The position numbers were made by a program, and so were the translations under genes. A stretch of 64,000 nucleotides of DNA from Rhizobiaceae bacterium (lineage in GTDB: Bacteria > Pseudomonadota > Alphaproteobacteria > Rhizobiales > Rhizobiaceae): NCBI GenBank assembly GCA_017644105.1, contig JAEPMD010000008.1:48845-112844 (forward strand), given 5' to 3'. This document shows positions 1-9,121 of the stretch, in pieces. The notes under the pieces were generated by a model, which saw only the letters and a list, made by a program, of their open reading frames with translations, made no database searches and was not told the DNA's origin. The first letter of the stretch is position 1. Every line of letters begins with the position of its first letter.

Positions 1-347
1 TTAAGCAAACTTGGTGAGCCTCCACCTAAATGTATTTGTTGAATTTTTGGTCTGAAGGATAGCGTCTGACCTAATAGTTCAATCTCACGAATGAGATAGT
101 TCATGTATCGAGCCACAGGCGCATATTTCAAAGTATGTTTGGTATTGCAACCGCAGAACCAGCATAATTTATCGCAATATGGAATATGGATGTAAATCGA
201 AACAGGCTCGTTCTCAGTCAAATTTGCAATTAAATCGCTGAAAACACCTTGCCCAGCACCTTCTTTGAAATGCGGTGCAGTAGGGTAACTTGTATAACGA
301 GGAACAGCGGTTGGATAATGTGCCAACACGGCTTTGTAATCGAGCAT
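1..347 (-). CDS. hemN: Oxygen-independent coproporphyrinogen III oxidase HemN, N-terminal part
   Basis: Radical-SAM enzyme of anaerobic haem synthesis, oxidatively decarboxylating coproporphyrinogen III without oxygen. Reading leftward from an ATG at 347, the protein begins MLDYKAVLAHYPTAVPRYTS, followed by the HemN signatures YPTAPHF, YIHIPYC and the 4Fe-4S motif CDKLCWFCGC (CxxxCxxCxC). LGGGSPS, where related enzymes have GGGTPT, lies just before the window edge. Only about 115 residues are visible; the gene runs off the left end. It starts 11 nt after the hemerythrin gene on the same strand, so the two are probably cotranscribed from the promoter with the anaerobox at 923-936. Pairing hemN with an FNR/FixK box and the cbb3 oxidase genes is common in alphaproteobacteria and makes sense for low-oxygen haem supply. 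Confidence 0.9.
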   Translation of the reverse strand, partial: MLDYKAVLAHYPTAVPRYTSYPTAPHFKEGAGQGVFSDLIANLTENEPVSIYIHIPYCDKLCWFCGCNTKHTLKYAPVARYMNYLIREIELLGQTLSFRPKIQQIHLGGGSPSLL

Positions 348-358
348 CTTATTATCCG

Positions 359-817
359 TTACTTGGATATCAATGGAAGTAAGTGTTCGCGTTCAAAGGC
401 GATGTGACGTTTAACACCTTCAAAAAATCCGCGCAGCATATAGCCCAGTTTTTCTGGATTATCCTGTTCGCCATTGACCAAATCGATCAACGCTTCAGAC
501 ACCTCCTCGCCAAAACTTTCATCCTCCCAATGTTCTGCATGAAGTCGATCAAAAATCTGTTGAAGCCCGTCGCTGTCTCCATCCTTTTTGGTCAGATAGG
601 GAAACAAAACATTTTCTTCAAAATCATGTGCACCTTTGAAAACAGGATAGATCGATTTCGCTGCAAGCATACACATCTGAGGATCAAAATCCTCAGGCAA
701 GCTATCGGCGATTTTCTCCAAGGAAGAGCAAAGTGATATCTGCTCCTCTATATGTTCTTCAACTGCGAGTGTGAGAGACACTGGCAAATCACCCTCTCCT
801 TCTTTGATTGTGTTCAT
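359..817 (-). CDS. Hemerythrin-like HHE-domain protein
   Basis: Probable di-iron hemerythrin-fold protein of about 152 residues, cytoplasmic, likely binding O2 or NO or protecting against oxidative stress. Visible ligand motifs are HIEEQ near the N-terminus, HDFEENVLFPYL (HxxxE), HAEHW in the middle and HIAFEREHLLP (HxxxE) at the C-terminus, the order expected for a four-helix HHE protein. The frame is open up to an ATG at 910, but I prefer the ATG at 817 because GGTGGGA lies at a good distance upstream and the extra 31 residues look unstructured and cysteine-rich; an ATG at 823 is also possible. It lies between hemN and the shared anaerobox, suggesting micro-oxic or nitrosative induction. 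Exact ligand and function cannot be read from the sequence. Confidence 0.8.
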   Translation of the reverse strand: MNTIKEGEGDLPVSLTLAVEEHIEEQISLCSSLEKIADSLPEDFDPQMCMLAAKSIYPVFKGAHDFEENVLFPYLTKKDGDSDGLQQIFDRLHAEHWEDESFGEEVSEALIDLVNGEQDNPEKLGYMLRGFFEGVKRHIAFEREHLLPLISK

Positions 818-922
818 GAGCATATTCCCACCACAATGGGTGTAACCCCATTTTGCGTTTTTAGTTCTTGAAAATTGACACATTGCATTGTGACAATATG
901 CGGCCCACAAAAATGATCAGCA

Positions 923-936
923 TTGATCTAGATCAA
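923..936. promoter_or_regulatory. FNR/FixK box (anaerobox)
   Basis: TTGATCTAGATCAA is a perfect copy of the TTGAT-N4-ATCAA consensus for FNR/FixK-family regulators. It lies in the divergent region between the hemerythrin-hemN pair and ccoN, 87 nt from the ccoN start. A class II arrangement (centre at -41.5) would put the ccoN start point near 971. Being palindromic, it could serve both directions. Confidence 0.85.
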
Positions 937-1022
937 AGCCGGAATGTCTTTTTCAAACTATTCCTCTGACCGTTATCGAGCGCATCCGTGCGTTCAAAAT
1001 TGAACGAAGATGAGGGGTTCAC

Positions 1023-2651
1023 ATGACTTCCGGAATACCGATTATTATCACCGCGCTGGCAGCTTTTACTGCCATGTTAGCGGCTGCATTTGGGCAAGAT
1101 AGCTTGTTCCAAGCGCATATGACCGTGCTTTGCATCGCCATGGCAATTGCCTGTATTGTGATGCTAAGAAATTTGAAATTTGCACCCGATTGGGACACTG
1201 CAAAACCAGCGAAAGCCAATCCATCAGAATATATGGATGATGTGGTTCGAGCCGGTGTGATTGCAACGACTTTTTGGGGCGTTGTTGGTTTTTTAGTCGG
1301 CGTGGTCGCGGCTATGCAATTGGCCTGGCCAGAGCTCAATTTTCAACCTTATTTCAACTTCGGACGCGTTAGACCTCTTCACACCTCCTCGGTGATTTTT
1401 GCCTTTGGCGGCAATGCGCTCATCGCAACTTCGTTCTACATTGTTCAGCGCACATGTCGCGCACGGCTTTGGGGTGGCGGACTGGGTTGGTTCGTATTCT
1501 GGGGTTATCAGTTATTCATCTTAATGGCAGCCACTGGCTACCTTCTTGGCATCACCCAAGGCAAAGAATATGCAGAACCTGAATGGTATGTTGACCTTTG
1601 GCTAACCGTGGTTTGGGTTGCGTTCCTTATTGTTTTCCTTGGCACTTTGGTCAAACGAAAAGAGCCTCATATTTACGTGGCAAACTGGTTCTTATTATCC
1701 TTCATTATCACCGTTGCCATGCTGCACCTAGTCAATGGTTTGACCATGCCTGTTTCACTGCTTGGCTCAAAGAGCTATTCAGCCTTTGCAGGTGTACAAG
1801 ATGCTTTGACCCAATGGTGGTATGGCCACAATGCTGTGGGCTTCTTTTTAACCGCTGGTTTCTTGGGCATGATGTATTACTTTGTTCCAAAGCAAGCTAA
1901 TCGTCCGGTTTACTCCTACCGCCTATCCATCATCCACTTCTGGGGTTTGATCTTCCTTTACATCTGGGCAGGTCCACACCACTTGCATTACACAGCGCTT
2001 CCTGATTGGGCGCAGACATTGGGTATGGTCTTTTCCATCATGCTTTGGATGCCTTCATGGGGCGGCATGATCAACGGTCTGATGACACTTCAAGGTGCTT
2101 GGGACAAAGTTCGTACGGATCCAATCCTGCGGATGATGGTGATTTCCCTCGCCTTCTACGGAATGTCCACATTTGAAGGACCAATGATGTCCATCAAAAC
2201 GGTCAACTCATTGTCTCACTATACAGACTGGACCATTGGTCACGTGCATTCAGGCGCACTTGGCTGGAACGGTATGATCACCTTTGGTGCGCTCTACTAC
2301 CTTGTCCCGAAACTATGGGGTCGTGAGCAACTTTATTCACTTCGCCTCGTCAACTGGCACTTCTGGCTCGCAACATTGGGTATCGTGGTCTACGCCGCTG
2401 TGATGTGGGTATCTGGTATCACCCAAGGTTTGATGTGGCGTGAATATGATAGCCAGGGCTACTTGGTCTACTCATTCGCTGAAAGTATCGCAGCCATGCA
2501 TCCTTACTATGTCATGCGTGTCTTTGGTGGACTTCTGTTCCTCGCAGGCTCACTCGTCATGGCTTACAACTTGACCATGACAATCCTTGGCAAAACTCGA
2601 GATGAGCAACCCTTCACCTCAGTCACACCTGCTGCAACACCAGCTGAATAG
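1023..2651 (+). CDS. ccoN: cbb3-type cytochrome c oxidase subunit I
   Basis: Catalytic haem-copper subunit of the high-affinity cbb3 terminal oxidase, in the inner membrane; it reduces O2 and pumps protons under low oxygen. 542 residues with a dozen or more hydrophobic segments. Likely metal ligands: H120 (RPLHTSS, low-spin haem), H269 (WYGHNAVG, CuB), H319/H320 (GPHHLHY, CuB) and H407/H409 (GHVHSG, the two haem ligands). The length is slightly above the usual 470-540 because of an N-terminal extension with two extra hydrophobic segments. The start at 1023 follows GAGGGG. First gene of ccoNOQP, preceded by the FNR/FixK box. Confidence 0.97.
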   Translation: MTSGIPIIITALAAFTAMLAAAFGQDSLFQAHMTVLCIAMAIACIVMLRNLKFAPDWDTAKPAKANPSEYMDDVVRAGVIATTFWGVVGFLVGVVAAMQLAWPELNFQPYFNFGRVRPLHTSSVIFAFGGNALIATSFYIVQRTCRARLWGGGLGWFVFWGYQLFILMAATGYLLGITQGKEYAEPEWYVDLWLTVVWVAFLIVFLGTLVKRKEPHIYVANWFLLSFIITVAMLHLVNGLTMPVSLLGSKSYSAFAGVQDALTQWWYGHNAVGFFLTAGFLGMMYYFVPKQANRPVYSYRLSIIHFWGLIFLYIWAGPHHLHYTALPDWAQTLGMVFSIMLWMPSWGGMINGLMTLQGAWDKVRTDPILRMMVISLAFYGMSTFEGPMMSIKTVNSLSHYTDWTIGHVHSGALGWNGMITFGALYYLVPKLWGREQLYSLRLVNWHFWLATLGIVVYAAVMWVSGITQGLMWREYDSQGYLVYSFAESIAAMHPYYVMRVFGGLLFLAGSLVMAYNLTMTILGKTRDEQPFTSVTPAATPAE

Positions 2652-2662
2652 GAACTTCAAAC

Positions 2663-3394
2663 ATGTCATTTTTATCAAAACACACTGTCCTTGAGAAAAA
2701 CGTCACATTGTTGATGGTCACCTCGCTGGTGGCTGTCACAATCGGCGGCATCGTCGAGATCGCGCCGCTCTTTTACCTTGAAAATACCATCGAGAAGGTG
2801 AAAGGCATGCGGCCCTATACGCCGCTGGAACTAGCGGGTCGTAACATCTATATCCGCGAGGGTTGCTATGTTTGCCACAGCCAGATGATCCGTCCGTTCC
2901 GCGATGAAGTTGAGCGCTATGGGCATTATTCGCTGGCCGCTGAATCCATGTATGACCATCCATTCCAATGGGGGTCAAAACGAACAGGGCCGGATCTTGC
3001 GCGTGTTGGTGCACGTTACTCAAACGAATGGCACGTTCAGCATTTGATTGATCCGCAATCTGTGGTGCCAGAATCCATCATGCCGAAATATGGCTTCCTG
3101 TCAGACAATGAGCTGGAGTTCAACAATCCTGAGAGCCACCTCGTCGCCAATCGCCGCGTAGGTGTGCCTTATTCTGACGACATGGTGGAAAACGCACAGG
3201 CTGATTTGGTCACCCAAGCTGATCCCGATGCTGATTGGGATGGTTTGGAAGAGCGTTATCCAAAAGCGGTACTTGGCGATTTTGATGGCGACCCATCCAA
3301 ATTGACTGAGATGGATGCGCTCGTCGCCTATCTTCAAATGCTCGGCACATTGGTGGATTTCTCCGCTTATGAACCTGAACAAAACATTCGCTAG
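2663..3394 (+). CDS. ccoO: cbb3-type cytochrome c oxidase subunit II (monohaem c)
   Basis: Membrane-anchored monohaem cytochrome c subunit that passes electrons from CcoP to CcoN. 243 residues: one N-terminal membrane anchor (about residues 14-36), then the haem c site CYVCH at 68-72 in the family context [14 protein letters not shown]. The motif GPDLARVG and a distal methionine in IMPKYGFL complete the haem fold. It lies 11 nt after ccoN and is in the same operon. Confidence 0.97.
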   Translation: MSFLSKHTVLEKNVTLLMVTSLVAVTIGGIVEIAPLFYLENTIEKVKGMRPYTPLELAGRNIYIREGCYVCHSQMIRPFRDEVERYGHYSLAAESMYDHPFQWGSKRTGPDLARVGARYSNEWHVQHLIDPQSVVPESIMPKYGFLSDNELEFNNPESHLVANRRVGVPYSDDMVENAQADLVTQADPDADWDGLEERYPKAVLGDFDGDPSKLTEMDALVAYLQMLGTLVDFSAYEPEQNIR

Positions 3395-3405
3395 GAGGGC
3401 AGATT

Positions 3406-3561
3406 ATGGATTTTGAATATCAAGCCATGCGCACATTCGCCGACAGTTGGGGATTGCTCTACATGTTCGCAATTTTCGTCTTCGTCGTTTTCTGGACGTT
3501 TCGTCCCGGCGCAAAATCACTGTCCGACGACGCAGCACAAATTCCATTTAAAGAGGACTAA
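3406..3561 (+). CDS. ccoQ: cbb3-type cytochrome c oxidase subunit IV, CcoQ
   Basis: Small 51-residue membrane protein between ccoO and ccoP, starting MDFEYQAMRTFADSWGLLYM and containing one transmembrane helix (FAIFVFVVFWTFRPG). CcoQ stabilises the cbb3 complex, especially in the presence of oxygen. The ATG at 3406 follows AGGAGGG, and the stop lies 3 nt before ccoP. Position, length and the FWTFRPG motif, typical of CcoQ, support the call. Confidence 0.92.
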   Translation: MDFEYQAMRTFADSWGLLYMFAIFVFVVFWTFRPGAKSLSDDAAQIPFKED

Positions 3562-3564
3562 ACC

Positions 3565-4437
3565 ATGAAAGATCACAAAGAAATCGATGATATTTCAGGT
3601 GTTGAAACAACACAGCACGAATGGGATGGCATTAAAGAGCTCAATAACCCGTTGCCACGCTCTTGGCTCTGGGGATTATATGGCACGATCATATTCTCCA
3701 TCGGATATACAATCGTTTATCCAGCCTGGCCTGGCATTACCACCAACACAAAAGGTTTGTGGAACTGGTCGAGCCGCGGTGAATTGGCAACCGAAATTTC
3801 CAAGGTTGAAGAAAGCCGTCAGGTTCTGGGCAATCAATTGGTCAGCGTTGAACTTGAAGATGTAAGCCAAAATGCAGACTTGTTGCAATTTGCTGTTAAT
3901 GGCGGGAAATCCGCGTTTAAAGTCTATTGTTCGCAATGTCACGGCTCTGGCGCCAATGGCGGTACGATTTATCCAAGCCTCATTGATGATGATTGGATTT
4001 GGGGTGGTACGCTTGAGGATATTTATCTCACCCTGCAACATGGCATTCGCTACGAGCAAGACGATGATACGCGTCTATCCGAAATGCCGCGTTATGGCGC
4101 AGACGAATTGCTTGAACGCAATGATATCGTCGATGTTGCATGGTATGTGCGCCAGATTTCAGGACAAGAGTTTGATGCGGAAGCAGCAACGCGCGGTCAA
4201 AGTGTCTATGTGGACAATTGCGCGGCATGTCATGGCGATAAAGGCGAAGGCATTCGTGAACTTGGCGCACCCAATCTAAGTGACGCAATTTGGTTCTATG
4301 GCAATACGCATGAAGAGATCGTGGCACAGATCTCTGAACCAAAACAGGGTGTTATGCCTGGTTGGAACGGACGCTTATCTGAAGTGACCATTCGTCAATT
4401 AACCCATTACGTACACTCACTAGGTGGCGGCGAATGA
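3565..4437 (+). CDS. ccoP: cbb3-type cytochrome c oxidase subunit III (dihaem c)
   Basis: Dihaem cytochrome c subunit accepting electrons from soluble or membrane c-type cytochromes. 290 residues: N-terminal cytoplasmic segment with the CcoP motif HEWDGIKELNNPLPRSW, a membrane helix (about 35-55), then two haem c domains with CSQCH at 122-126 and CAACH at 219-223. Axial methionines are plausible in SEMPRYG and GVMPGWNG. It directly follows ccoQ (3 nt gap). Confidence 0.97.
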   Translation: MKDHKEIDDISGVETTQHEWDGIKELNNPLPRSWLWGLYGTIIFSIGYTIVYPAWPGITTNTKGLWNWSSRGELATEISKVEESRQVLGNQLVSVELEDVSQNADLLQFAVNGGKSAFKVYCSQCHGSGANGGTIYPSLIDDDWIWGGTLEDIYLTLQHGIRYEQDDDTRLSEMPRYGADELLERNDIVDVAWYVRQISGQEFDAEAATRGQSVYVDNCAACHGDKGEGIRELGAPNLSDAIWFYGNTHEEIVAQISEPKQGVMPGWNGRLSEVTIRQLTHYVHSLGGGE

Positions 4438-4483
4438 TCTTCGCCACCTAACCAAGATCTATCTGAAACAAGAGACTGACCTG

Positions 4484-6013
4484 ATGAACGCCCAACAAGA
4501 AATGCCTCAACCAGAAAAAATCGAGCTTTACGAAGCGCGGAAGAAGATATTTCCAAAGCGTGCTGAGGGTCAGTTTCGTCGTTTAAAATGGATCATTATG
4601 GCGATCACGCTATCGATCTATTACATCACCCCTTGGCTCCGCTGGGATCGCGGTCCTCATGCACCTGACCAAGCCGTTCTGATTGATATCGCCAATCGCC
4701 GTTTTTATGCATTTTTCATCGAAATTTGGCCGCAAGAATTTTACTTTGTTGCTGGCATGCTTGTTATGGCAGGTGTTGGATTATTCCTGGTCACATCTGT
4801 GATGGGGCGCGCTTGGTGCGGCTATACCTGTCCACAAACCGTTTGGGTTGATCTGTTCCTTGTTGTTGAGCGCTTCATCGAAGGCGACCGCAATGCCCGT
4901 ATGAAGCTTGATAAAGCACCTTATAATTTCGATAAACTCCGCAAACGTATTATCAAACACGCGATTTGGTTGGCGATCGCGGTTGGTACTGGCGGTGCAT
5001 GGATTTTTTACTTCGCCGATGCACCAACTTTGCTGGTTAATTTCGTTACGCTCGAAGCACCCTATATTGCCTATGCGACAGTTGGGGTTTTAACAGCGAC
5101 CACTTACGTCTTTGGCGGTCATATGCGCGAGCAAGTGTGCAATTATATGTGCCCATGGCCCCGCATTCAGGCAGCCATGCTTGATGAAAGTTCGCTGGTT
5201 GTTACCTATAACGATTGGCGCGGGGAGCCACGCACCCATGGAAGTAAGAAAGCCAAGAAAGCAGATTTTACCGGCGGCGATTGTATAGATTGCATGGCCT
5301 GCGTGAATGTTTGCCCTGCAGGCATCGACATTCGCGATGGTCAACAAATGGAATGCATCACCTGTGCGCTTTGCATCGATGCATGTGATGACATTATGGG
5401 TAAGCTTGGCCGCGAAAAAGGTTTGATCTCTTATTCAACGCTCGAAGATTACAATTCTAATATGGCGCTGGCGACGGACCCGGATACGCTGAACCTTGAT
5501 CCAAACCGCATTCGCAACGAAAACGGATTTATCGATCAGATCAAGCATTTCAATCCAAAAGTCTTCTTGCGTCCGCGAACCGTGATGTATTTCGCTATTT
5601 GGGCCTGTCTCGGATTGGGATTACTCACAGCACTTTCATTGCGTGATCGTTTGGGTGTGAATGTCCAACATGATCGTAACCCGGTCTTTGTGCAGCTCAG
5701 TGATGGCGGCATCCGCAATGCTTATACCGTTAAGATTCTGAATATGATCCAGGAGCCACGCACCATCATTTTCTCAATGGATGGCTTGGATGAAGCGGTG
5801 ATGGAAATCAACGGTTTTGACGACCGCGAAGCGCGTACATTCCTCATCAATGTTGATCCGGACAAACTGCGTGAATTGCGCGTGTTTGTTAAGCAACCCA
5901 AAGAAAACCTTATCCCCGGGTCAACACCATTTAAATTTATCGCTGAGGACAGACAGTCTAACGAACGCGATATTTACGAAGCCAATTTTGAAGCCCCAGA
6001 AGCAGGAAAATAA
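4484..6013 (+). CDS. ccoG: Cytochrome c oxidase accessory protein CcoG (FixG/RdxA)
   Basis: Polyferredoxin-like membrane protein acting in cbb3 oxidase biogenesis; family work links it to cupric ion reduction before Cu insertion. About 509 residues with several transmembrane helices and cysteine motifs in GRAWCGYTCPQTVW, CNYMCPW and the ferredoxin pair CIDCMACVNVCP / CITCALCIDACD (4Fe-4S). The C-terminus is an Ig-like domain. I chose the ATG at 4484 (MNAQQEMPQ); a GTG at 4424 would add 20 residues and overlap ccoP. Confidence 0.95.
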   Translation: MNAQQEMPQPEKIELYEARKKIFPKRAEGQFRRLKWIIMAITLSIYYITPWLRWDRGPHAPDQAVLIDIANRRFYAFFIEIWPQEFYFVAGMLVMAGVGLFLVTSVMGRAWCGYTCPQTVWVDLFLVVERFIEGDRNARMKLDKAPYNFDKLRKRIIKHAIWLAIAVGTGGAWIFYFADAPTLLVNFVTLEAPYIAYATVGVLTATTYVFGGHMREQVCNYMCPWPRIQAAMLDESSLVVTYNDWRGEPRTHGSKKAKKADFTGGDCIDCMACVNVCPAGIDIRDGQQMECITCALCIDACDDIMGKLGREKGLISYSTLEDYNSNMALATDPDTLNLDPNRIRNENGFIDQIKHFNPKVFLRPRTVMYFAIWACLGLGLLTALSLRDRLGVNVQHDRNPVFVQLSDGGIRNAYTVKILNMIQEPRTIIFSMDGLDEAVMEINGFDDREARTFLINVDPDKLRELRVFVKQPKENLIPGSTPFKFIAEDRQSNERDIYEANFEAPEAGK

Positions 6014-6014
6014 A

Positions 6015-6506
6015 ATGATCAAAGCAGTCAAATCTTTTGTCTCGCCAGCTGTGTTTACCGGATGGCATATGTTTACAATCATCTGTATGTTTTTCGGCAC
6101 CATCATTACCGTCAACATGATCCTGGCCTTTAATGCAGGCTCCACCTGGACCGGTCTGGTTGTTAAAAACACCTATGTTGCCAGCCAAATCTTCAACGAA
6201 GAAACGGAAAGGCTGGAGCATCAACGTGCCATGGGTTGGACATCTGATCTGATCTATCAGGACGCACAGCTTCGCGTGCAGCTAAAAGATAGCAATGGTG
6301 CCCTTATCAAGAACGCCAATGTGTCTGCAAAGGTTGGAAACCCAGTGCATGAAACCAATGATCATTTGGTTAGCTTCACGCAAATCGGCGACTATTATGT
6401 CGTCGAAAGCGAACTTCAAAACGGTCTATGGCAGGTCGATTTGCAAGTTCAAACCAAAGACGGTGTGGCATGGAGTAAAGCCATCCGTTTGGAGGTGGAG
6501 GGATAA
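6015..6506 (+). CDS. ccoH: CcoH/FixH family assembly protein
   Basis: Single-pass membrane protein needed for stable cbb3 oxidase assembly. 163 residues from ATG 6015, which almost touches the ccoG stop; it has an N-terminal helix (about 14-38, FTGWHMFTIICMFFGTIITVNM) and a periplasmic beta domain ending IRLEVEG. FTGWHM and the NTYVASQ.FN region fit FixH. An in-frame upstream extension lies inside ccoG and is rejected. It is followed by ccoI after 3 nt. Confidence 0.93.
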   Translation: MIKAVKSFVSPAVFTGWHMFTIICMFFGTIITVNMILAFNAGSTWTGLVVKNTYVASQIFNEETERLEHQRAMGWTSDLIYQDAQLRVQLKDSNGALIKNANVSAKVGNPVHETNDHLVSFTQIGDYYVVESELQNGLWQVDLQVQTKDGVAWSKAIRLEVEG

Positions 6507-6509
6507 ATC

Positions 6510-8771
6510 ATGTCTTGCTGTGCAGGTGATATCGCAGAAGAAATTGGTGCTCAGGATTATCGCGAAGTATCGCGGCGTGAAGAATATCTGCACGCCGGTC
6601 ATGCTTTAAAATCTGGCGACACCAAATATGTGTTCTCCATCGCAAATGTGCATTGCGGTGCTTGCATCAACATCATTGAAAAACAGCTCGACAAACAAAC
6701 CGGCGTTAAGTCCGCACGGGTTAACCTGACCCTCAAACAACTCGAAATGATTATCGATCAAAAGGCAGATATCCTGCAAATCGTCAATCAATTGGATAAA
6801 ATGGGCTACCCGCCTACCCCGGTCGATTTAGGTGATTTAAGCGAGTTTAAACAGGAGCAACAGAGCGCAAAACTCATAAGAGCTTTGGCAGTGGCAGGTT
6901 TCGCCGCCGCAAATATCATGCTGCTTTCTGTTTCCGTCTGGTCAGGCGCCGATGGTGAAACACGCAAACTATTTGAACTGGTCTCTGCACTCATTGCTAT
7001 TCCGGCAATTGCGTATTCAGGGCAAGTCTTTTTCCGCTCTGCGTTTTCTGCACTCAGATTTGGCCATCTAAATATGGACGTGCCCATTTCATTGGCCATC
7101 ATCCTGTCCCTCTTTATGAGCCTTTATGAAACGTTTTATGGCTCTGGCGAAGCATATTTTGATGCGGGTGTAATGCTGTTATTCTTTCTTTTGATCGGGC
7201 GTTATCTTGATCAGAAAATGCGGGAGAAAGCGCGCAATTCCGTCTTTGCATTGAGCAAAATCGCCGCCAAAGGCGCCAACCGAATTCTGCCTGACGGTCA
7301 TATGAGTTATATCCCCATCGATCAGGTCAAACCTGGTATGGTCATGCGTATTTTCCCAGGCGATCGCACACCAGTCGATGGGATTATGATCTCTGGGCAA
7401 ACGGATCTAGATCGCTCTTTGGTCAATGGGGAAAGTGATACCCATGCACCAAAAATTGGTGAGGAGATTGAAGCTGGGGTGCTTAATCTCACGGGCGCTA
7501 TTGATATCAAAGCTTCAAAACCTGCAGACCAATCCTTCTTGTCTGAAGTGTCTAAAATGCTGGAAGCGGCTGAGAATTCACGCATGACATATGTCAGCTT
7601 GGCTGACCGTATGGCAAAGATCTATGCGCCCGTCGTTCACATTTTTGCGCTGGTGGCATTTTTGATTTGGTTCTTCATTGTTGGCGAAAGCTGGCATCTA
7701 TCACTGAATATCGCGATCTCTGTTTTGATCATCACCTGTCCATGTGCTTTGGGTCTGGCAGTCCCTGTGACCAATGTCATCGCAGCCAATCAACTCTTCA
7801 AACATGGCATTTTAATGCGCGATGGCACAGCGCTTGAACGCGCAGCCGAAGTCATCCGTATTGCCTTTGATAAAACCGGCACATTAACATTTGGCACGCC
7901 CAAACTTGCCGATAGCGACGTGGAAGCGCTCGATGATCAAACCAAGGCTTATCTCAAAGCGCTGACCTCTCGCTCATCGCACCCGGCATCTAAAGCAATC
8001 GCCAACGCTCTAAAGGAGATCACGCCAGCAGATATGTCCGATATTCGCGAGATTGCAGGATTTGGTGTTGAAGGATTTATCAACGGCAAACCAATACGAT
8101 TGGGCCGTGCCGCTTGGGTCGCTGAAATTGCAAGCAATTCTGAAACCCCTCAAGAGGATAAGATATCCTTTGCCGTTGAAGGTCAGACTTTACTGCAATT
8201 TAATTTGCAGGAGACTTTGCGGACCGGTGCGCGCCATACAAGGCAATATCTCAAAGAGCATAATATCGCAGTTGAGATATTGTCTGGTGATGGCGAAGGT
8301 GCGGTGGTGAAGATTGCCGAACATCTTGGCATAAAAACATGGCTCGCAGGATTAAAACCAGCAGACAAACACAAGCATCTTCATGCGCTTGAAAACGATG
8401 GCACCCCAACCATGATGGTGGGTGACGGGCTTAATGATGCGCCGTCTTTGGCAGCGGCGCATGTGTCTATGGCACCAGCGAGCGCATGCGAAGTAGGTCG
8501 CCAGGCAGCAGACTTCATTTTCACAAATGACAGCCTTAATGCTGTACCCTTCACGGTGAGCACAGCTCAAATGGCAAAACGCATCATCAAACAAAATTTC
8601 GGCATTGCGATCGCCTATAATATGATTGCCATTCCGCTCGCATTTTTGGGCTTTATCACCCCGTTAATTGCAGCCATTGCCATGTCCGCCTCATCCATTA
8701 TAGTCGTGCTTAACAGTTTACGATTGTCATGGCATGATATGCGAACCATTGAGACGAAGGTGGAACCATGA
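6510..8771 (+). CDS. ccoI: Copper-transporting P1B-type ATPase CcoI (FixI)
   Basis: P-type ATPase supplying copper to the cbb3 oxidase across the inner membrane. 753 residues: a short cysteine start (MSCC), one heavy-metal-associated domain with HCGAC (C49/C52), eight expected transmembrane helices, the membrane metal site CPC at 410-412, phosphorylation site DKTGT with D454, the SHPAS nucleotide-domain motif and GDGLNDAPSL. This matches CtpA/FixI-type exporters for oxidase assembly rather than CopA detoxification pumps. Located in the conserved ccoGHIS order, and it overlaps ccoS by 4 nt (ATGA), implying translational coupling. Confidence 0.96.
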   Translation: MSCCAGDIAEEIGAQDYREVSRREEYLHAGHALKSGDTKYVFSIANVHCGACINIIEKQLDKQTGVKSARVNLTLKQLEMIIDQKADILQIVNQLDKMGYPPTPVDLGDLSEFKQEQQSAKLIRALAVAGFAAANIMLLSVSVWSGADGETRKLFELVSALIAIPAIAYSGQVFFRSAFSALRFGHLNMDVPISLAIILSLFMSLYETFYGSGEAYFDAGVMLLFFLLIGRYLDQKMREKARNSVFALSKIAAKGANRILPDGHMSYIPIDQVKPGMVMRIFPGDRTPVDGIMISGQTDLDRSLVNGESDTHAPKIGEEIEAGVLNLTGAIDIKASKPADQSFLSEVSKMLEAAENSRMTYVSLADRMAKIYAPVVHIFALVAFLIWFFIVGESWHLSLNIAISVLIITCPCALGLAVPVTNVIAANQLFKHGILMRDGTALERAAEVIRIAFDKTGTLTFGTPKLADSDVEALDDQTKAYLKALTSRSSHPASKAIANALKEITPADMSDIREIAGFGVEGFINGKPIRLGRAAWVAEIASNSETPQEDKISFAVEGQTLLQFNLQETLRTGARHTRQYLKEHNIAVEILSGDGEGAVVKIAEHLGIKTWLAGLKPADKHKHLHALENDGTPTMMVGDGLNDAPSLAAAHVSMAPASACEVGRQAADFIFTNDSLNAVPFTVSTAQMAKRIIKQNFGIAIAYNMIAIPLAFLGFITPLIAAIAMSASSIIVVLNSLRLSWHDMRTIETKVEP

Positions 8772-8914
8772 ACCTGATACTATTATTACTACCCGTCGCA
8801 CTGCTACTTGGCTTTTTAGGCTTATGCGCCTTTTTCTGGAGTTTGAAATCAGGTCAATATGATGATCCTGACGGTGCTGCACAGCGCATTTTAACCGACG
8901 ACGATTGTCTTTAG
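8768..8914 (+). CDS. ccoS: cbb3 oxidase maturation protein CcoS
   Basis: 48-residue membrane protein with one helix (LILLLLPVALLLGFLGLCAF) followed by the CcoS motif FFWSLKSGQYDDPDGAAQRIL. CcoS is required for inserting haem and copper into CcoN. Its ATG overlaps the ccoI stop. Last gene of the oxidase cluster; about 200 nt without genes follow. Confidence 0.95.
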   Translation: MNLILLLLPVALLLGFLGLCAFFWSLKSGQYDDPDGAAQRILTDDDCL

Positions 8915-9121
8915 TTCCATTCCAGCAGAAATAGAATTTACCAATTGTTAGTCCCATTTTGGGATTCGTTAGAATTGTAACGAATTCCACCACCAAAAAT
9001 TAAACTCCTTTGCGTATAACTGATCCCAAATTACAGGATTAGTGCGCGTAACGGGCCATATTCGGCACGTATTTTTAAAAAACAACAAGGCGCGTCACTA
9101 TTAAGCAGGGGTGTGCCTTTA

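Noticed and set aside
383-736. Plus-strand frame opposite the hemerythrin gene
   Set aside because: The opposite strand has the HHE metal motifs; this frame has no recognisable domain.
4424-4483. GTG start for ccoG overlapping ccoP
   Set aside because: The added 20 residues are not typical of CcoG; ATG 4484 gives the usual N-terminus.
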